Shown in pieces: positions 1-9,638 of a DNA stretch of 64,000 bases. The notes under the pieces were generated by a model. It was given only the letters and a program-made list of their open reading frames with translations. It did not search any database and was not told the origin of the DNA. Every line of letters begins with the position of its first letter. The first letter of the stretch is position 1. Source of the DNA: Actinomycetes bacterium (lineage in GTDB: Bacteria > Actinomycetota > Actinomycetes > Actinomycetales > Actinomycetaceae); NCBI GenBank assembly GCA_023426345.1, contig JAFAAX010000006.1, forward strand, positions 37,888-101,887, written 5' to 3'. Made by a program: the position numbers and the translations under genes.

Positions 1-2
1 TG

Positions 3-842
3 GGGGCGGTCGGGGATCCCTCGGTCCCCTCCGGCGTGCTGGAGCGCGGACTGCTGCTCCGCCTGCGCTTCGAGCTGGACCAGTACGTCAATCTGCGCCC
101 GTCCGTGCTCTACCCCGGCGTTCCGACCCCGCTGGCGGAGCCCGGAGACATCGACTTCGTGGTGGTGCGCGAGGGCACGGAGGGCCTCTACTGCGGCAAC
201 GGGGGAGCGGTCCGCGTGGGCACTCCCCACGAGATCGCGACCGAGGTCTCCGTCAACACCGCCTTCGGCGTCGAGCGCGTCGTCCGCTATGCCTTCACGA
301 GGGCGGCCGCGCGCCCGGCCCATCACCTCACACTGGTTCACAAGACGAATGTGCTGGTCAACGCCGGCGGATTGTGGAAGCGCACCGTGGACCGCGTGGC
401 CGAGGAGTTCCCTGAGGTGAGCGTGGACTATTCGCATGTCGATGCCGCCACGATCTACATGGTGACCGACCCCGGCCGATTCGACGTCATCGTCACGGAC
501 AATCTGTTCGGCGACATCCTCACTGACGAGGCCGGCGCCGTCACCGGCGGGATCGGCCTGGCCGCCTCCGGCAACATCAATCCGGAGGGCGCGTTCCCTT
601 CCATGTTCGAGCCCGTGCACGGCTCCGCGCCGGATATCGCCGGGCAGGGGATCGCCGACCCGACGGCGACGATCGCCTCGGTGGCTCTGATGCTGGACCA
701 CCTGGGGTACGCCACGGAGGCCGGACGCGTCCAGGCGGCGATCTCGGCCGACATGGCGGAGCGTGCTGCCGCGGCCTCGGCCGGCTCGCCGCTGGTGCGG
801 TCGACCAGTGAGATCGGGCAGGCGATCGCCGCGCTCGTGTGA
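3..842 (+). CDS. leuB: 3-isopropylmalate dehydrogenase, 5'-truncated by window edge
   Basis: Oxidatively decarboxylates 3-isopropylmalate with NAD+ in leucine biosynthesis (cytoplasm). The reading frame is open from base 3 ([17 protein letters not shown]), which is internal LeuB sequence, so the true start lies left of the window and the GTG at 36 is not the start. About 279 residues are visible. Family signatures: VHKTNVL (catalytic Lys), [12 protein letters not shown] (metal-binding aspartates) and [18 protein letters not shown] (NAD site). The C-terminus is complete (TGA 840-842). Other leucine genes, leuC and leuD, lie 47 kb away. Identification is secure; only the N-terminus is missing. 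Confidence 0.95.
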   Translation, partial: GAVGDPSVPSGVLERGLLLRLRFELDQYVNLRPSVLYPGVPTPLAEPGDIDFVVVREGTEGLYCGNGGAVRVGTPHEIATEVSVNTAFGVERVVRYAFTRAAARPAHHLTLVHKTNVLVNAGGLWKRTVDRVAEEFPEVSVDYSHVDAATIYMVTDPGRFDVIVTDNLFGDILTDEAGAVTGGIGLAASGNINPEGAFPSMFEPVHGSAPDIAGQGIADPTATIASVALMLDHLGYATEAGRVQAAISADMAERAAAASAGSPLVRSTSEIGQAIAALV

Positions 843-944
843 GGAGGAGGCAGGCCCCGGAATCCGGCCACGCGCGCGCCGGCGGAGCCAGCGCGCATGG
901 AGACGCGTCTGGTCCGGACCTCACTGGCCTGCCACGTCAGTTGG

Positions 945-957
945 TAGACTGCGTGCC
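945..957 (+). promoter_or_regulatory. -10 box and start point of a leaderless antitoxin mRNA
   Basis: TAGACT at 945-950 is followed by exactly 7 nt and then the ATG at 958. No Shine-Dalgarno sequence is present, so the transcript probably begins at or one base before the start codon. The -35 region is not obvious. Confidence 0.5.
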
Positions 958-1191
958 ATGAGAACGACCATGGATAGGGCCGGACGATTGGTCATTCCGG
1001 CCCCGCTTCGGAGCCGGATCGGCCTGGACGCAGGCAGCGTCGACATTGAGATCGACGGCAACGGGCTGCGCATTGCACCGGTGCCTGCCGGTTCCCTGCG
1101 GGAGCAGGACGGCCTGCTGGTCGTCTCGGGCGACGCGGAGGCGCCGACCACTGAGGAGATCCGGAAGCTTCGTCTTGCCGATCAGCGCTGA
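958..1191 (+). CDS. AbrB/MazE-family antitoxin (VapB-like)
   Basis: A 77-residue protein with an N-terminal swapped-hairpin AbrB-type DNA-binding domain: MRTTMDRAGRLVIPAPLRSR closely matches the family pattern of a short strand, then G-R-hydrophobic-x-I-P-x-x-hydrophobic-R. The C-terminal half (about 45-77) is the likely toxin-binding tail. It overlaps the downstream PIN-domain gene by 17 bp, the usual antitoxin-first arrangement. The ATG sits 7 nt after TAGACT, so it is probably leaderless. By analogy with VapBC it should neutralise the PIN RNase and repress its own operon. Confidence 0.85.
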   Translation: MRTTMDRAGRLVIPAPLRSRIGLDAGSVDIEIDGNGLRIAPVPAGSLREQDGLLVVSGDAEAPTTEEIRKLRLADQR

Positions 1192-1582
1192 CCTCTTGCT
1201 CGACACGTCCGCCGCCGTGTCGCTGGTGCTGCCGGCGCATGATCATCATGAGGAGGCGGTCAGGGCCACGTCCGGGCAGCAACTCGGACTGGCGGGCCAT
1301 GCAGTGGTCGAGACGTTCTCGGTGCTCACCCGCCTCCCGCCGGCGTGGCGTCTCACGCACTCCGATGCGCTCCGCCTGATTCGCACCGACTTTCCGTTCT
1401 CAGTCGCGCTGCGCATGAGCGCCCAGGAGGCCCTGGACCATGCCGTCCGAGCGGGAGCGTCCGGGGGACAGGTCTACGACGTGTTGGTGGGACTCGCGGC
1501 TGTTGAGGCGGGCCTTCCTCTGCTCAGTTTCGACGCTCGCGCGGTTCGCCTCTATCGCTTGATCGGCGTGCCTCTGATCTGA
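1175..1582 (+). CDS. PIN-domain ribonuclease toxin (VapC-like)
   Basis: A 135-residue PIN-domain protein if it starts at TTG 1175, which overlaps the antitoxin end; GGAAG at 1162-1166 is a possible ribosome binding site. PIN acidic residues are visible: LLLDTSAAV near the N-terminus (first Asp), VVETFSVLTRLP (Glu), and VYDVLVGLAAVEAGLPLLSF followed by D in the C-terminal part. Such proteins are Mg2+-dependent RNases, commonly cutting tRNA or rRNA. Together with the upstream AbrB gene it forms a type II toxin-antitoxin module. The start codon is uncertain because no ATG fits. Confidence 0.8.
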   Translation: MPISADLLLDTSAAVSLVLPAHDHHEEAVRATSGQQLGLAGHAVVETFSVLTRLPPAWRLTHSDALRLIRTDFPFSVALRMSAQEALDHAVRAGASGGQVYDVLVGLAAVEAGLPLLSFDARAVRLYRLIGVPLI

Positions 1583-1745
1583 CTGTGGGCCTGTTGCCTG
1601 CCAGTGGCCGAGATCTGTGGACCCCGCGCTGTTCGCGGCCGCCGTCGGCTCCGAGCCGGTCGTCCCGCGCTCCCATACGAAGGTCCGATTCCCTCCGCTT
1701 CACGCGTCGTCCGACTCGGCTGAGGACTGAGGTCCGCCGGCCGCG

Positions 1746-1803
1746 GGGTCGCCCTCGTCGCGCGGCCGCATGACGGTCGGTGCCCACGGACGAGGGCGGC
1801 CCC
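1746..1803. repeat. Dispersed palindromic element, short copy
   Basis: Inverted arms GGGTCGCCCTCGTC (1746-1759) and GACGAGGGCGGCCC (1789 onward) separated by about 30 nt. Same family as the copies at 20490, 43156, 49918 and 58085. It lies upstream of ilvE and just before its -10-like TACGCT (about 1808). Confidence 0.75.
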
Positions 1804-1848
1804 TGGCTACGCTGGAGGCCATCACCACTCGTCGAGGAGGAGAACCCG

Positions 1849-2997
1849 ATGGCACCGCAGGCGCATGTCCCCACGGAACTTGAGAAGTTGGGCGACCAGG
1901 CGATCCCGGGGGCCGACGCGGTAGCGGGACGTTTCCCCCTGACCCCGAACCCACACCCCGCGGACGAGGCGGAGCACAGTCGGATCATGGACAAGCTGGC
2001 CTTCGGCCAGGATTTCACCGACCACATGGCGCACATGCGCTGGGTGCGCGGCGAGGGATGGCAGGACCGCGGAGTCATCCCGTTCGGTCCGCTCGGCCTC
2101 ACGCCCGCCGCCGCGGTGCTCCACTACTCCCAGTCGGTCTTCGAGGGCATCAAGGCCTACCGCCACGCCGACGGGTCGGTGTGGACGTTCCGGCCCGGCT
2201 TCAACGCCGCCCGCATCAACCATTCGGCGCGCCGCATGGCCCTGCCGGAGATCGACCGCGAGGACTTCATCGGCTCCCTGGTCGACTACGTGCGCGCGGA
2301 TGAGCGGTGGGTGCCCGGCGTGGACGGGTCGTCGCTGTACCTGCGGCCCTTCATGTTCGGCTCGAAGGACTTCGTCGGGGTGCACTCCTCCGACGTGGTC
2401 GACTACTACGTCATCGGATCCCCGTCCGGCCCCTACTTCACCGGCGGCTTCCAGCCCGTGTCCATCTGGGTGGCCAAGGGCTACCACCGGGCCGGCCCCG
2501 GCGGCACCGGCTCCGCCAAGGCCGGCGGCAACTACGCCGCGTCCCTGCTGCCCCAGGAGCAGGCCGCCGAGAAGGGGTTCTCCCAGGTGTGCTTCCTGGA
2601 CACCTACGAGGAGAAGTACCTGGAGGAGCTCGGCGGGATGAACGTGTTCGTCGTGAGGGAGGACGGCACCGTGCGCACCCCGGAGCTCACCGGTGTCATC
2701 CTCGAGGGCGGGACGCGCTCCGCGCTGCTGCGCATGCTGCGCGGGCAGGGCGTGGAGGTCCGCGAGGAGCGGATCGCGCTCGCGGACGTCGTCGACGGCG
2801 TCACGTCGGGTGCGGTCACGGAGATCTTCGCGTGCGGGACCGCCGCCGTGGTCACCCCGATCGGCCGGCTGGCCGGCGACGACTTCGACGTGTCCGTTCC
2901 TGCGGGGCCCGTCACGGAGCGCGCCTACCACGATCTGGTCGACATCCAGATGGGCCGCGTGCCCGACCCCTACGGGTGGACGTACCGGATCTGCTGA
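1849..2997 (+). CDS. ilvE: Branched-chain amino acid aminotransferase
   Basis: Transfers the amino group between glutamate and the 2-oxo acids of Leu, Ile and Val; last step of branched-chain synthesis; PLP enzyme, cytoplasmic. 382 residues, standard for class IV BCATs. The PLP lysine is K224 in SAKAGGNYAAS, equivalent to CKMGGNYG of mitochondrial BCAT. Other family segments are YSQSVFEGIKAYRHADGSV and VTEIFACGTAAVVTPIG. ATG 1849 is preceded by AGGAGGAG, so the in-frame extension upstream is not needed. Likely monocistronic. Confidence 0.96.
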   Translation: MAPQAHVPTELEKLGDQAIPGADAVAGRFPLTPNPHPADEAEHSRIMDKLAFGQDFTDHMAHMRWVRGEGWQDRGVIPFGPLGLTPAAAVLHYSQSVFEGIKAYRHADGSVWTFRPGFNAARINHSARRMALPEIDREDFIGSLVDYVRADERWVPGVDGSSLYLRPFMFGSKDFVGVHSSDVVDYYVIGSPSGPYFTGGFQPVSIWVAKGYHRAGPGGTGSAKAGGNYAASLLPQEQAAEKGFSQVCFLDTYEEKYLEELGGMNVFVVREDGTVRTPELTGVILEGGTRSALLRMLRGQGVEVREERIALADVVDGVTSGAVTEIFACGTAAVVTPIGRLAGDDFDVSVPAGPVTERAYHDLVDIQMGRVPDPYGWTYRIC

Positions 2998-3050
2998 GAC
3001 CGCGGGCCGAGGGGTGGGCGGACTTCGCGGGGGAGGGGCGGGCGCGCCGG

Positions 3051-3056
3051 TAGGAT
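3051..3056 (+). promoter_or_regulatory. -10 box upstream of manA
   Basis: TAGGAT lies 7 nt before ATG 3064, the same geometry as many leaderless starts in this window. The ATG at 3064 opens a 19-codon reading frame that overlaps the start of manA rather than manA itself. Confidence 0.4.
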
Positions 3057-3063
3057 CGCCTCC

Positions 3064-3123
3064 ATGATGGGAGCCGTGCGCCGGGAGCGCCGAACGGGAC
3101 AGGAGCCGATGTGGAACGCCTGA
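3064..3123 (+). CDS. Possible leaderless 19-codon upstream ORF overlapping manA
   Basis: ATG ATG at 3064 begins a 19-residue frame ending at TGA 3121-3123, inside manA (start 3111). The peptide, MMGAVRRERRTGQEPMWNA, resembles nothing I recognise. A TAGGAT box 7 nt upstream would place the transcript 5' end at this ATG. Termination 10 nt past the manA start could couple translation of the two. It may equally be unused 5' leader. Confidence 0.3.
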   Translation: MMGAVRRERRTGQEPMWNA

Positions 3124-4352
3124 TCGGATGGCGCAAGGCCGACGACTGGGGCTCGCCGAGCTCCGTTCCGCGGTTCCTGGGGGAGCCCGCCGACGGGACG
3201 CCCGTCTCCGAGGTCTGGTTCGGCAGTCATCCCGTCGGCCCCGCTCGGATCGCCGCAGGCCCGGGCGCCGGAGCGACCTTGGCGGACCGCATCCGCCGGG
3301 ACCCGCGGGAGGCTCTGGGGAAGGGCATCCTCTACTCCTTCGGCCCGGAGCTGCCCTTCCTCATGAAGCTCATCGCCCCCGCGGAGGCGCTCAGCCTGCA
3401 GGTCCACCCCACCAAGGAGATCGCCCGCGAGGGATTCCTGCGCGAGAACGTCCTGGGCATCCCCCTCGACGATCCGCAGCGCACGTACAAGGACATGAAC
3501 CACAAGCCGGAGATGGTCTACGCCCTCACCGACTTCGAGGCGCTCGTCGGCTTCCGCGTGCCGCGCAAGGCGCGCGAGTTGCTGGACGGCCTGGACGGGC
3601 GTCTCGCAGAGTCCCTGCGCCATCGCCTCCACCTGTCCACGGTGCGCGGGGGCCTGCGCTCGATGGCGGCCTGGCTGTTCGACGAGGACTCCCCGGCGAC
3701 CCCGCAGGCCGTCGCTGAGTTCTCCGCCCAGTGCGCCGCCCGGCTGGAGGCCGGCACGTCGCCCTCGCGCCGCACGGACCGGCTGGTGTCCACCCTGGCG
3801 TCCACGCACCCGGGCGATCCGGGGATCCTGGTCGCCTTCCTCATGAACCCCGTCTCCCTGCGCGCCGGGGAGGCCGTCTACATCCCGCCGCGCCAGATCC
3901 ACTCCTACCAGTCGGGACTCGGCGTGGAGGTCATGGCCGCCTCCGACAACGTCGTGCGGGCCGGCCTCACGCACAAGTATGTCGACGCGGCGCAACTCAT
4001 CGAGATCGCCGAGTTCTCCGCGCTGCCGCCCGTGCGCGTGGCGCCGGAGCACCCCACGGACACCACCGACCGCTTCCTGGTGCCCGCCCAGGAGTTCACG
4101 CTGTCCGTGACGCGCCTGGACGCCGCGCGCGGCGCGGTGGACATCCCCGGGGAGGGCCCCCGCATCGTGATGGGGGTGGAGGGGCGGGCCCGCCTGGCGG
4201 CGCACGGGCTCGTCGAGGCGCCGCTGCGGGAGACGTCCGCGGAGACGCTCGGCCGCGGGCAGGCCGTCTTCGTGCCCGCCTCCGACCGCCGGCTGTCCAT
4301 CGAGGCGCAGGGCGACGCCGGCGCCTGCGTCATCCAGTGCGCCGTGCCGTGA
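3111..4352 (+). CDS. manA: Mannose-6-phosphate isomerase, class I
   Basis: Interconverts mannose-6-phosphate and fructose-6-phosphate, linking mannose use and GDP-mannose supply to glycolysis; zinc enzyme. 413 residues. The zinc-binding stretch LSLQVHPTKEIA is at about residues 95-106, and IPPRQIHSYQSG near 260 supplies the second conserved His region. FMNPVSLRAGEAVYIP is also typical. GTG 3111 follows CAGGAG. A strong hairpin follows the stop codon. No other sugar genes are adjacent. Confidence 0.94.
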   Translation: MERLIGWRKADDWGSPSSVPRFLGEPADGTPVSEVWFGSHPVGPARIAAGPGAGATLADRIRRDPREALGKGILYSFGPELPFLMKLIAPAEALSLQVHPTKEIAREGFLRENVLGIPLDDPQRTYKDMNHKPEMVYALTDFEALVGFRVPRKARELLDGLDGRLAESLRHRLHLSTVRGGLRSMAAWLFDEDSPATPQAVAEFSAQCAARLEAGTSPSRRTDRLVSTLASTHPGDPGILVAFLMNPVSLRAGEAVYIPPRQIHSYQSGLGVEVMAASDNVVRAGLTHKYVDAAQLIEIAEFSALPPVRVAPEHPTDTTDRFLVPAQEFTLSVTRLDAARGAVDIPGEGPRIVMGVEGRARLAAHGLVEAPLRETSAETLGRGQAVFVPASDRRLSIEAQGDAGACVIQCAVP

Positions 4353-4358
4353 TCGGCG

Positions 4359-4393
4359 CGCCGACCGGAGGGCATGGGACGCCCCGGTCGGCG
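4359..4393 (+). terminator. Hairpin after manA
   Basis: A 10-bp GC stem (CGCCGACCGG at 4359-4368 pairing with CCGGTCGGCG at 4384-4393) with a 15-nt loop begins 7 nt after the manA stop. There is no T-run, as is common for actinobacterial terminators. Confidence 0.5.
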
Positions 4394-4564
4394 GCGCGGT
4401 GAATTCGTGAGCCGGGCCTCACGCATTTCGGGTCGCGCTCTGGCCGCCTGACCGGTCGGAAACCGCAGAATCACACGTCAGGGCGCCTGTGGCGTGCGCC
4501 GGGGACGGCGGCTCGTACTGTGGGAGATGGCAGACCCAACGCTGAGCTGCCGGGAGGAAGAACG

Positions 4565-7500
4565 ATGTCGACGACGACCGCACCGCTGGCCCACACCGCA
4601 CAGCCCGGTGAACCGAACGCTCCGGAATACCCGGGCACCCCGAGCGTCATCAACGGAAACGGCGCGGTCGCGCACGTGATGAAGCACGTCTGCGGGGGCG
4701 TGATCGGGTACCCCATCACGCCGTCGACGGAGATCAGTGAGAACTTCGAGGCCGCGCTGGCCGAGGGGCAGCTCAACGTATGGGGCAAGCACCCCTTCTT
4801 CTTCGAGCCCGAGGGCGAGCACTCCGCCCAGTCCGGCGCCCTGGGCGCCGCGCTGACGGGCGGGCAGTTCATCTCCAACGCCTCCTCCAGCCAGGGCATC
4901 CTCTACGGCATGGAGTCCCACTTTGTCACCGTGGGCAAGCGGGCCGCGGGCTTCGTCCTCCAGGTGGCCGCGCGCGTCGTCTCGCGCCACTCCCTCAACG
5001 TCATGGCCGGCCACGACGACGTCTACGCCTTGCTGCCCGCCGGCTACACGACGTTCTTCGGGTCCAACCCGCAGGAGGCCGCCGACCTGGCGGCCATCTC
5101 CTACCGGACGTCCGCGCTGTCCCTCATCCCCGTCGTCAACGCCTTCGACGGTTTCGCGACGTCCCACGTGATGAGCGAGGTCCGCCTGCCCGAGCCCGCC
5201 CTGCTCAAGGACTACCTGGGCGACCCCGCCGGGCGCATCCCGTGCCCCACCGCCGCCCAGGAGATGGTCTACGGCGCGAAGGGCCGCGTCTGGCAGCTCC
5301 AGCGCTGGCTCGACCGGCGGGCCGGCCAGTTCGAGTCCGCCGCGGACGTCGAGGCGCTGCGCGCCTGGCTGGACGCCCACGCGGACCAGATCGAGGCCGA
5401 CAACGCCGGCGCGGATGCGGCCCCCACCCTCGAGCACATCCCCGTGGAGCTGCGCGACCAGTGGCGCCGCCAGTGGCTGGGCGCCTGGCAGAAGGGCACG
5501 CGCCAGACGGTGCCCGCCCTGGTCGATCCCGACAACCCCGGGCTGACCGGTCCCGTCCAGAACCAGCCCGACTTCCAGGCCGGCGTCATCGACCAGCGCA
5601 CGCACTTCCTGGCCGACGTTCCTGCCCTGGCCCGCCGCGCGATGGAGGAGTACTCGCAGCTCACCGGGCGCCACTACCGGCCGCTGCAGACGGAGGGCCT
5701 CGAGGACGCCGACTACGTGTTCGTCGGGCTGGGCTCCGTGTGCGACGACGTCCGCGCCGTCCTGCCCCACCTGCGGGCACAGGGCCTCAAGGTCGGCCTG
5801 GTCGCCGTCACCCTGCTCCAGCCGTTCCCCGAGGCGGAGTTGGTCGAGGCGCTGTCGAACTGCCGGGCCGTCACCGTGCTGGAGCGCTCCGACCTGATGT
5901 CGCTCACGCACTTCGTCGAGGAGGCCCTGTTCAAGGGCGTGGCCTCGCGCTCCCATCCCGGGCGCTTCCCCGGCGTCCCGGCGCTGGCCGACGTGCCGCG
6001 TCTGACCACCGCCGTCTTCGGTCTGGGCGCCCACGACCTCCAGCCGTGCGACCTGGTGGCCGCCGCGGAGAACATGGCGGGGGACAACGCCTCCCCGCTG
6101 GTCTACCTGGGCTCGCGCTTCTTCGACGAGGACGCGACCGGCGCCTTCCAGGAGATGCAGAACCGGCTGGCCGCCGCCTACCCCGAGACCCGCCTGATGG
6201 CGCTGCCCGTGCGGGAGAACCCGCAGCTGCTCCCCGAGGGCGCGCTGCGCATCCGCTTCCACTCCGTGGGCGGCTACGGCACGATCGCCACGGGCAAGCT
6301 GATGACGGACACGCTGGCCGGGGCGCTCGGGATGTTCTCGAAGTCCGCTCCGAAGTACGGCTCGGAGAAGTCCGGCGCGCCGACGAACTACTACATCACG
6401 CTGTCGCCGGAGCCCGTCCTGCTCACCAACGCCGAGTTGGAGGACGTCGAGGTCGTCCTGTGCCCCGACGGCCGCGTGTTCGACCACTCGAACCCCCTGA
6501 ACGGCCTGGTCGAGGGCGGCACGCTGATCCTCCAGTCCAACCGCTCGCCCGAGGAGACCTGGCGGTCCCTGCCGCGCGCCGCGCGGCGCGCCATCCGCCA
6601 GCGCCGCATCCGCTTCGAGCTCATCGACGCCTTCGCCATCGCCGGACGCCACGCCCCCACTCCGGAGCTGGAGACCCGCATGATGGGCATCGCCTTCATC
6701 GGCGCGACCCTGGGCGGCGTCGACCGGATCCACGCGCGCACCTCGCCCGAGGAGCTCCACGAGAAGGTTCGCAGCCAGATCCAGAAGAAGTTCGGGTCCA
6801 AGGGCTCCACCGTGGTCGAAGGCAACATGGCGGTCATCGAGGAGGGGCTGACGGCCCTGGTCCCCGTCCCCTACGCGACCGCCGAGTACGAGGCCATCGA
6901 CGCCGAGCCCGACCCGGGCGAGCGGCTGGGCGCCGCCGTGTCGGCCTCGATGGCGCCGGCGGCCTGCGCGTCGTGCCACCTGTTCGACCCGGACTACTTC
7001 GCCGACATCATGGGCGATGCCTTCCGCGCCGGCACGATCGGGCGCGCCCCGGTGATGCCCGGCGTCGGCTCGTTCCTGCCGACGGGGACGGCGGCCGGCA
7101 AGGACAAGGGCATGTTCCGCCGGAACGTCCCCGTCTTCGACGCCTCCCTGTGCACCGGCTGCATGGAGTGCGCGCTGGCCTGCCCGGACGCCGCGATCCC
7201 CAATGCCGTCCACGAGCTGGACGCGCTGATCGCCACCGCGATCGCGCGGCTGGACGTGCCGGCCGAGCGCCGCGCCGCCCTGAGCGCGCAGACCCACGCG
7301 ATCGCCGAGCGTGTCCGCCGGGCCTACCGCGCCTCCAAGGACGCCGGGGCCTTCCCGGAACTGGTCGTCCAAGCCGTCGACGAGCTGACCCCCTCCGACG
7401 ACTTCCGGCTGCGCCACGACTTCGACGCGGTCGCCGAGGTCCTCGCCCAGCTGCCCGTCGCCCGCACGCGGCCCTTCTTCGACGCCATGGAGAACGAGAC

Positions 7501-9613
7501 CCCCGGCACGGGCGGCCTCTACTCGGTGACGATCGACCCGTGGAAGTGCTCCGGCTGCCTGGAGTGCGTGCAGGTCTGCGGGCCCCACGCCCTCACCGGC
7601 GTCGAGCAGGCGCCCGAGGACCTCACCCGCATGGCGGAGTCCTTCGACCTGCTGGCCCGCACCCCCAACACGCCCGCGCGCTTCACGGCCGGCGCGACGG
7701 AGGCCGGCGGCGACCTCAAGCGGCTCTTCCTGGACCGCCGGAACTACTACGCGGTCACCGGCGGGCACGGCGCCTGCCGGGGCTGCGGCGAGATCACCGG
7801 CACCCGCATGGTGATGGCCACCAGCCACGCGCTGGCGGACGCGCGCCGTCCGCGCGAACGCGAGGAGCTCGCCGCCGTGGTCGCCGACCTGCGCGCGAAG
7901 GCCGGCGAAGCCGGACTGGAGCCGGGACGCCGGGAGCGCCTCGCCGCCGTCCTGAGCGTGCTCGAGCACGAGCTGTACCTCCTCGAGGGCGGCCCCACCG
8001 GGCAGGGACGCTCCGCCGCCGTGGTCGCCAACGCCACCGGCTGCTCCTCCGTGTACGCCTCGACCATGCCGAACAACCCCTTCACGGACCCGTGGGTGAA
8101 CTCCCTGTTCCAGGACGCCCAGCCGTTGGCCAAGGGCATGTTCGAAGGGCTGGCCACGCGCACCGTGGACCTGGTCCGCGCCCTGAGGGTCGCCCGCCTG
8201 GAGATCGCGGACGCCTACGACCCGCTCACCCAGGACAAGGCCCTGGCCACGATGGGGTGGCGCGACCTCACCGAGGAGGAGCGCCAGTGGCTGCCCACCG
8301 TCCTCACGATCGGCGGGGACGGCGCGACCTACGACATCGGCTTCGGCGCCCTGTCGCGCATCCTCGCGTCGGGCACCCCGATCAAGGCCGTGGTCCTGGA
8401 CACCGGCGCCTACTCCAACACGGGCGGGCAGGCGTCCACGGCCTCCTACACGGGCCAGGACGCCGATTTGGCGCGCATCGGCAAGGCCCATCACGGCAAG
8501 GGCGAGCAGCGCAAGGAACTGGGCCTGCTGGCCTCCTTCCATCCGAACACGCTGGTCGTCCAGACCACGACCGCCATGCAGAACCACTTCCTCGCCAACG
8601 CCGCGAAGATGCTGCGGCGCACCGACGGGCCGGTGGTCTTCGACATCTACGCACCCTGCCAGATCGAGAACGGCATCCCCGACGACCTCGGCTTCGAACG
8701 CGGCCGCCTGGCCGTCCAGTCCCGGATGTCGCCCCTATTCGTCCACGATCCCGACCAGGGGGCCATGCACTTCGACCTGACGGGCAACCCGGACGTCGAC
8801 GCGCTGTGGAGCACGCAGATGCTCCAATACGTCGACGACGCCGGCGCGGTCCAGCTCAAGGAGGTCCCGCTGACCCCGGCCGACTTCGCCGTCGGGGAGA
8901 CGCGCTTCCGCAAGCAGTTCCGCTCGTTCCCGCCCGCCATGGACGAGGGCGCCCTGCCGGTCGACCAGTACGTGGCGTTGGAGCCGGAGGACCGCGAGGG
9001 GCGCGCGCCGTTCATCTGGACGGTGGACGGCGATCGCCACCTGGTCCGCATGCTCGTGGGGGAGGGGATCGTCGACCTGGTCGAGGAGCGGCGCCGCAAC
9101 TGGGTGATGCTCCAGCAGCTGGCCGGCCTGGGGGCACGGCGCGCGGACGCCGAGCGCGCCGCCGAGATCGCCCGACTGGAGGCCCAGCTGGCCGAGGCCA
9201 CCGAGGCCCGCGAGACCTCGCTGGACGACATCGCCCGTGCGATGAGCGAGCTGGCGGCCTCCGCAACCGCCGCCCCGGCGCCCCTGGCGATCCCGGGACT
9301 GACCGGGGCGGGCGCCGGACCCGCGACCGCGGCCCTCACGCAGGCGGGCGCCGGGCAGACGGGGTCGCCCTCGTCGGCGTCGGACGCGCCGGTCCGTCTG
9401 GACCCCGAGGACATCGCGAAGTGCACGGACTGCAAGACCTGCTGGCAGGAGGTGCCCGAGCTGTTCGAGCGGACCACGGTCGTCGTCGACGGGGAGGCCC
9501 GCAACGCGGCCCGGCTGATCCCCGGGGCGCTGGACACGGTGGAGATCACCGACGAGATGCGCGCGCGCCTCGCGAAGGTCGTCGCCAACTGCGACGCCGA
9601 GATCATCCACTGA
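4565..9613 (+). CDS. nifJ: Pyruvate:ferredoxin/flavodoxin oxidoreductase, extended single-chain fusion
   Basis: Oxidises pyruvate with CoA to acetyl-CoA and CO2, passing electrons to ferredoxin or flavodoxin. 1682 residues against about 1170-1200 for ordinary NifJ. Domain order: alpha (GYPITPST at about 48); domain II (about 380-470); gamma domain (about 555-760, VGGYGTIATGKL); two [4Fe-4S] motifs CTGCMECALACP (about 863) and CSGCLECVQVCG (about 995); proximal-cluster GACRGCGE; TPP motif GDGATYDIGFGALS (about 1251) through DTGAYSNTGGQ; an Ala/Gly linker; then an extra C-terminal single-cluster ferredoxin-like domain with CTDCKTC at about 1620 and a fourth Cys near the end. ATG 4565 follows GGGAGGAAG. 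The next gene starts 25 bp downstream and is the likely electron partner. Substrate preference for pyruvate is by family, not shown. Confidence 0.9.
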   Translation: MSTTTAPLAHTAQPGEPNAPEYPGTPSVINGNGAVAHVMKHVCGGVIGYPITPSTEISENFEAALAEGQLNVWGKHPFFFEPEGEHSAQSGALGAALTGGQFISNASSSQGILYGMESHFVTVGKRAAGFVLQVAARVVSRHSLNVMAGHDDVYALLPAGYTTFFGSNPQEAADLAAISYRTSALSLIPVVNAFDGFATSHVMSEVRLPEPALLKDYLGDPAGRIPCPTAAQEMVYGAKGRVWQLQRWLDRRAGQFESAADVEALRAWLDAHADQIEADNAGADAAPTLEHIPVELRDQWRRQWLGAWQKGTRQTVPALVDPDNPGLTGPVQNQPDFQAGVIDQRTHFLADVPALARRAMEEYSQLTGRHYRPLQTEGLEDADYVFVGLGSVCDDVRAVLPHLRAQGLKVGLVAVTLLQPFPEAELVEALSNCRAVTVLERSDLMSLTHFVEEALFKGVASRSHPGRFPGVPALADVPRLTTAVFGLGAHDLQPCDLVAAAENMAGDNASPLVYLGSRFFDEDATGAFQEMQNRLAAAYPETRLMALPVRENPQLLPEGALRIRFHSVGGYGTIATGKLMTDTLAGALGMFSKSAPKYGSEKSGAPTNYYITLSPEPVLLTNAELEDVEVVLCPDGRVFDHSNPLNGLVEGGTLILQSNRSPEETWRSLPRAARRAIRQRRIRFELIDAFAIAGRHAPTPELETRMMGIAFIGATLGGVDRIHARTSPEELHEKVRSQIQKKFGSKGSTVVEGNMAVIEEGLTALVPVPYATAEYEAIDAEPDPGERLGAAVSASMAPAACASCHLFDPDYFADIMGDAFRAGTIGRAPVMPGVGSFLPTGTAAGKDKGMFRRNVPVFDASLCTGCMECALACPDAAIPNAVHELDALIATAIARLDVPAERRAALSAQTHAIAERVRRAYRASKDAGAFPELVVQAVDELTPSDDFRLRHDFDAVAEVLAQLPVARTRPFFDAMENETPGTGGLYSVTIDPWKCSGCLECVQVCGPHALTGVEQAPEDLTRMAESFDLLARTPNTPARFTAGATEAGGDLKRLFLDRRNYYAVTGGHGACRGCGEITGTRMVMATSHALADARRPREREELAAVVADLRAKAGEAGLEPGRRERLAAVLSVLEHELYLLEGGPTGQGRSAAVVANATGCSSVYASTMPNNPFTDPWVNSLFQDAQPLAKGMFEGLATRTVDLVRALRVARLEIADAYDPLTQDKALATMGWRDLTEEERQWLPTVLTIGGDGATYDIGFGALSRILASGTPIKAVVLDTGAYSNTGGQASTASYTGQDADLARIGKAHHGKGEQRKELGLLASFHPNTLVVQTTTAMQNHFLANAAKMLRRTDGPVVFDIYAPCQIENGIPDDLGFERGRLAVQSRMSPLFVHDPDQGAMHFDLTGNPDVDALWSTQMLQYVDDAGAVQLKEVPLTPADFAVGETRFRKQFRSFPPAMDEGALPVDQYVALEPEDREGRAPFIWTVDGDRHLVRMLVGEGIVDLVEERRRNWVMLQQLAGLGARRADAERAAEIARLEAQLAEATEARETSLDDIARAMSELAASATAAPAPLAIPGLTGAGAGPATAALTQAGAGQTGSPSSASDAPVRLDPEDIAKCTDCKTCWQEVPELFERTTVVVDGEARNAARLIPGALDTVEITDEMRARLAKVVANCDAEIIH

Positions 9614-9638
9614 CGGCCCGACGGAGAGGGGAGACGCC

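Noticed and set aside
1046..1174. Longer N-terminus for the PIN toxin
   Set aside because: Would sit inside the antitoxin gene and is Arg/Ser/Cys-rich shadow sequence; the PIN fold begins at about 1193.
4478..8587. 1369-codon open frame on the minus strand
   Set aside because: Lies antisense to the oxidoreductase fusion, has shadow-type composition (His/Gly/Arg/Gln-rich) and no domain; a by-product of high GC.
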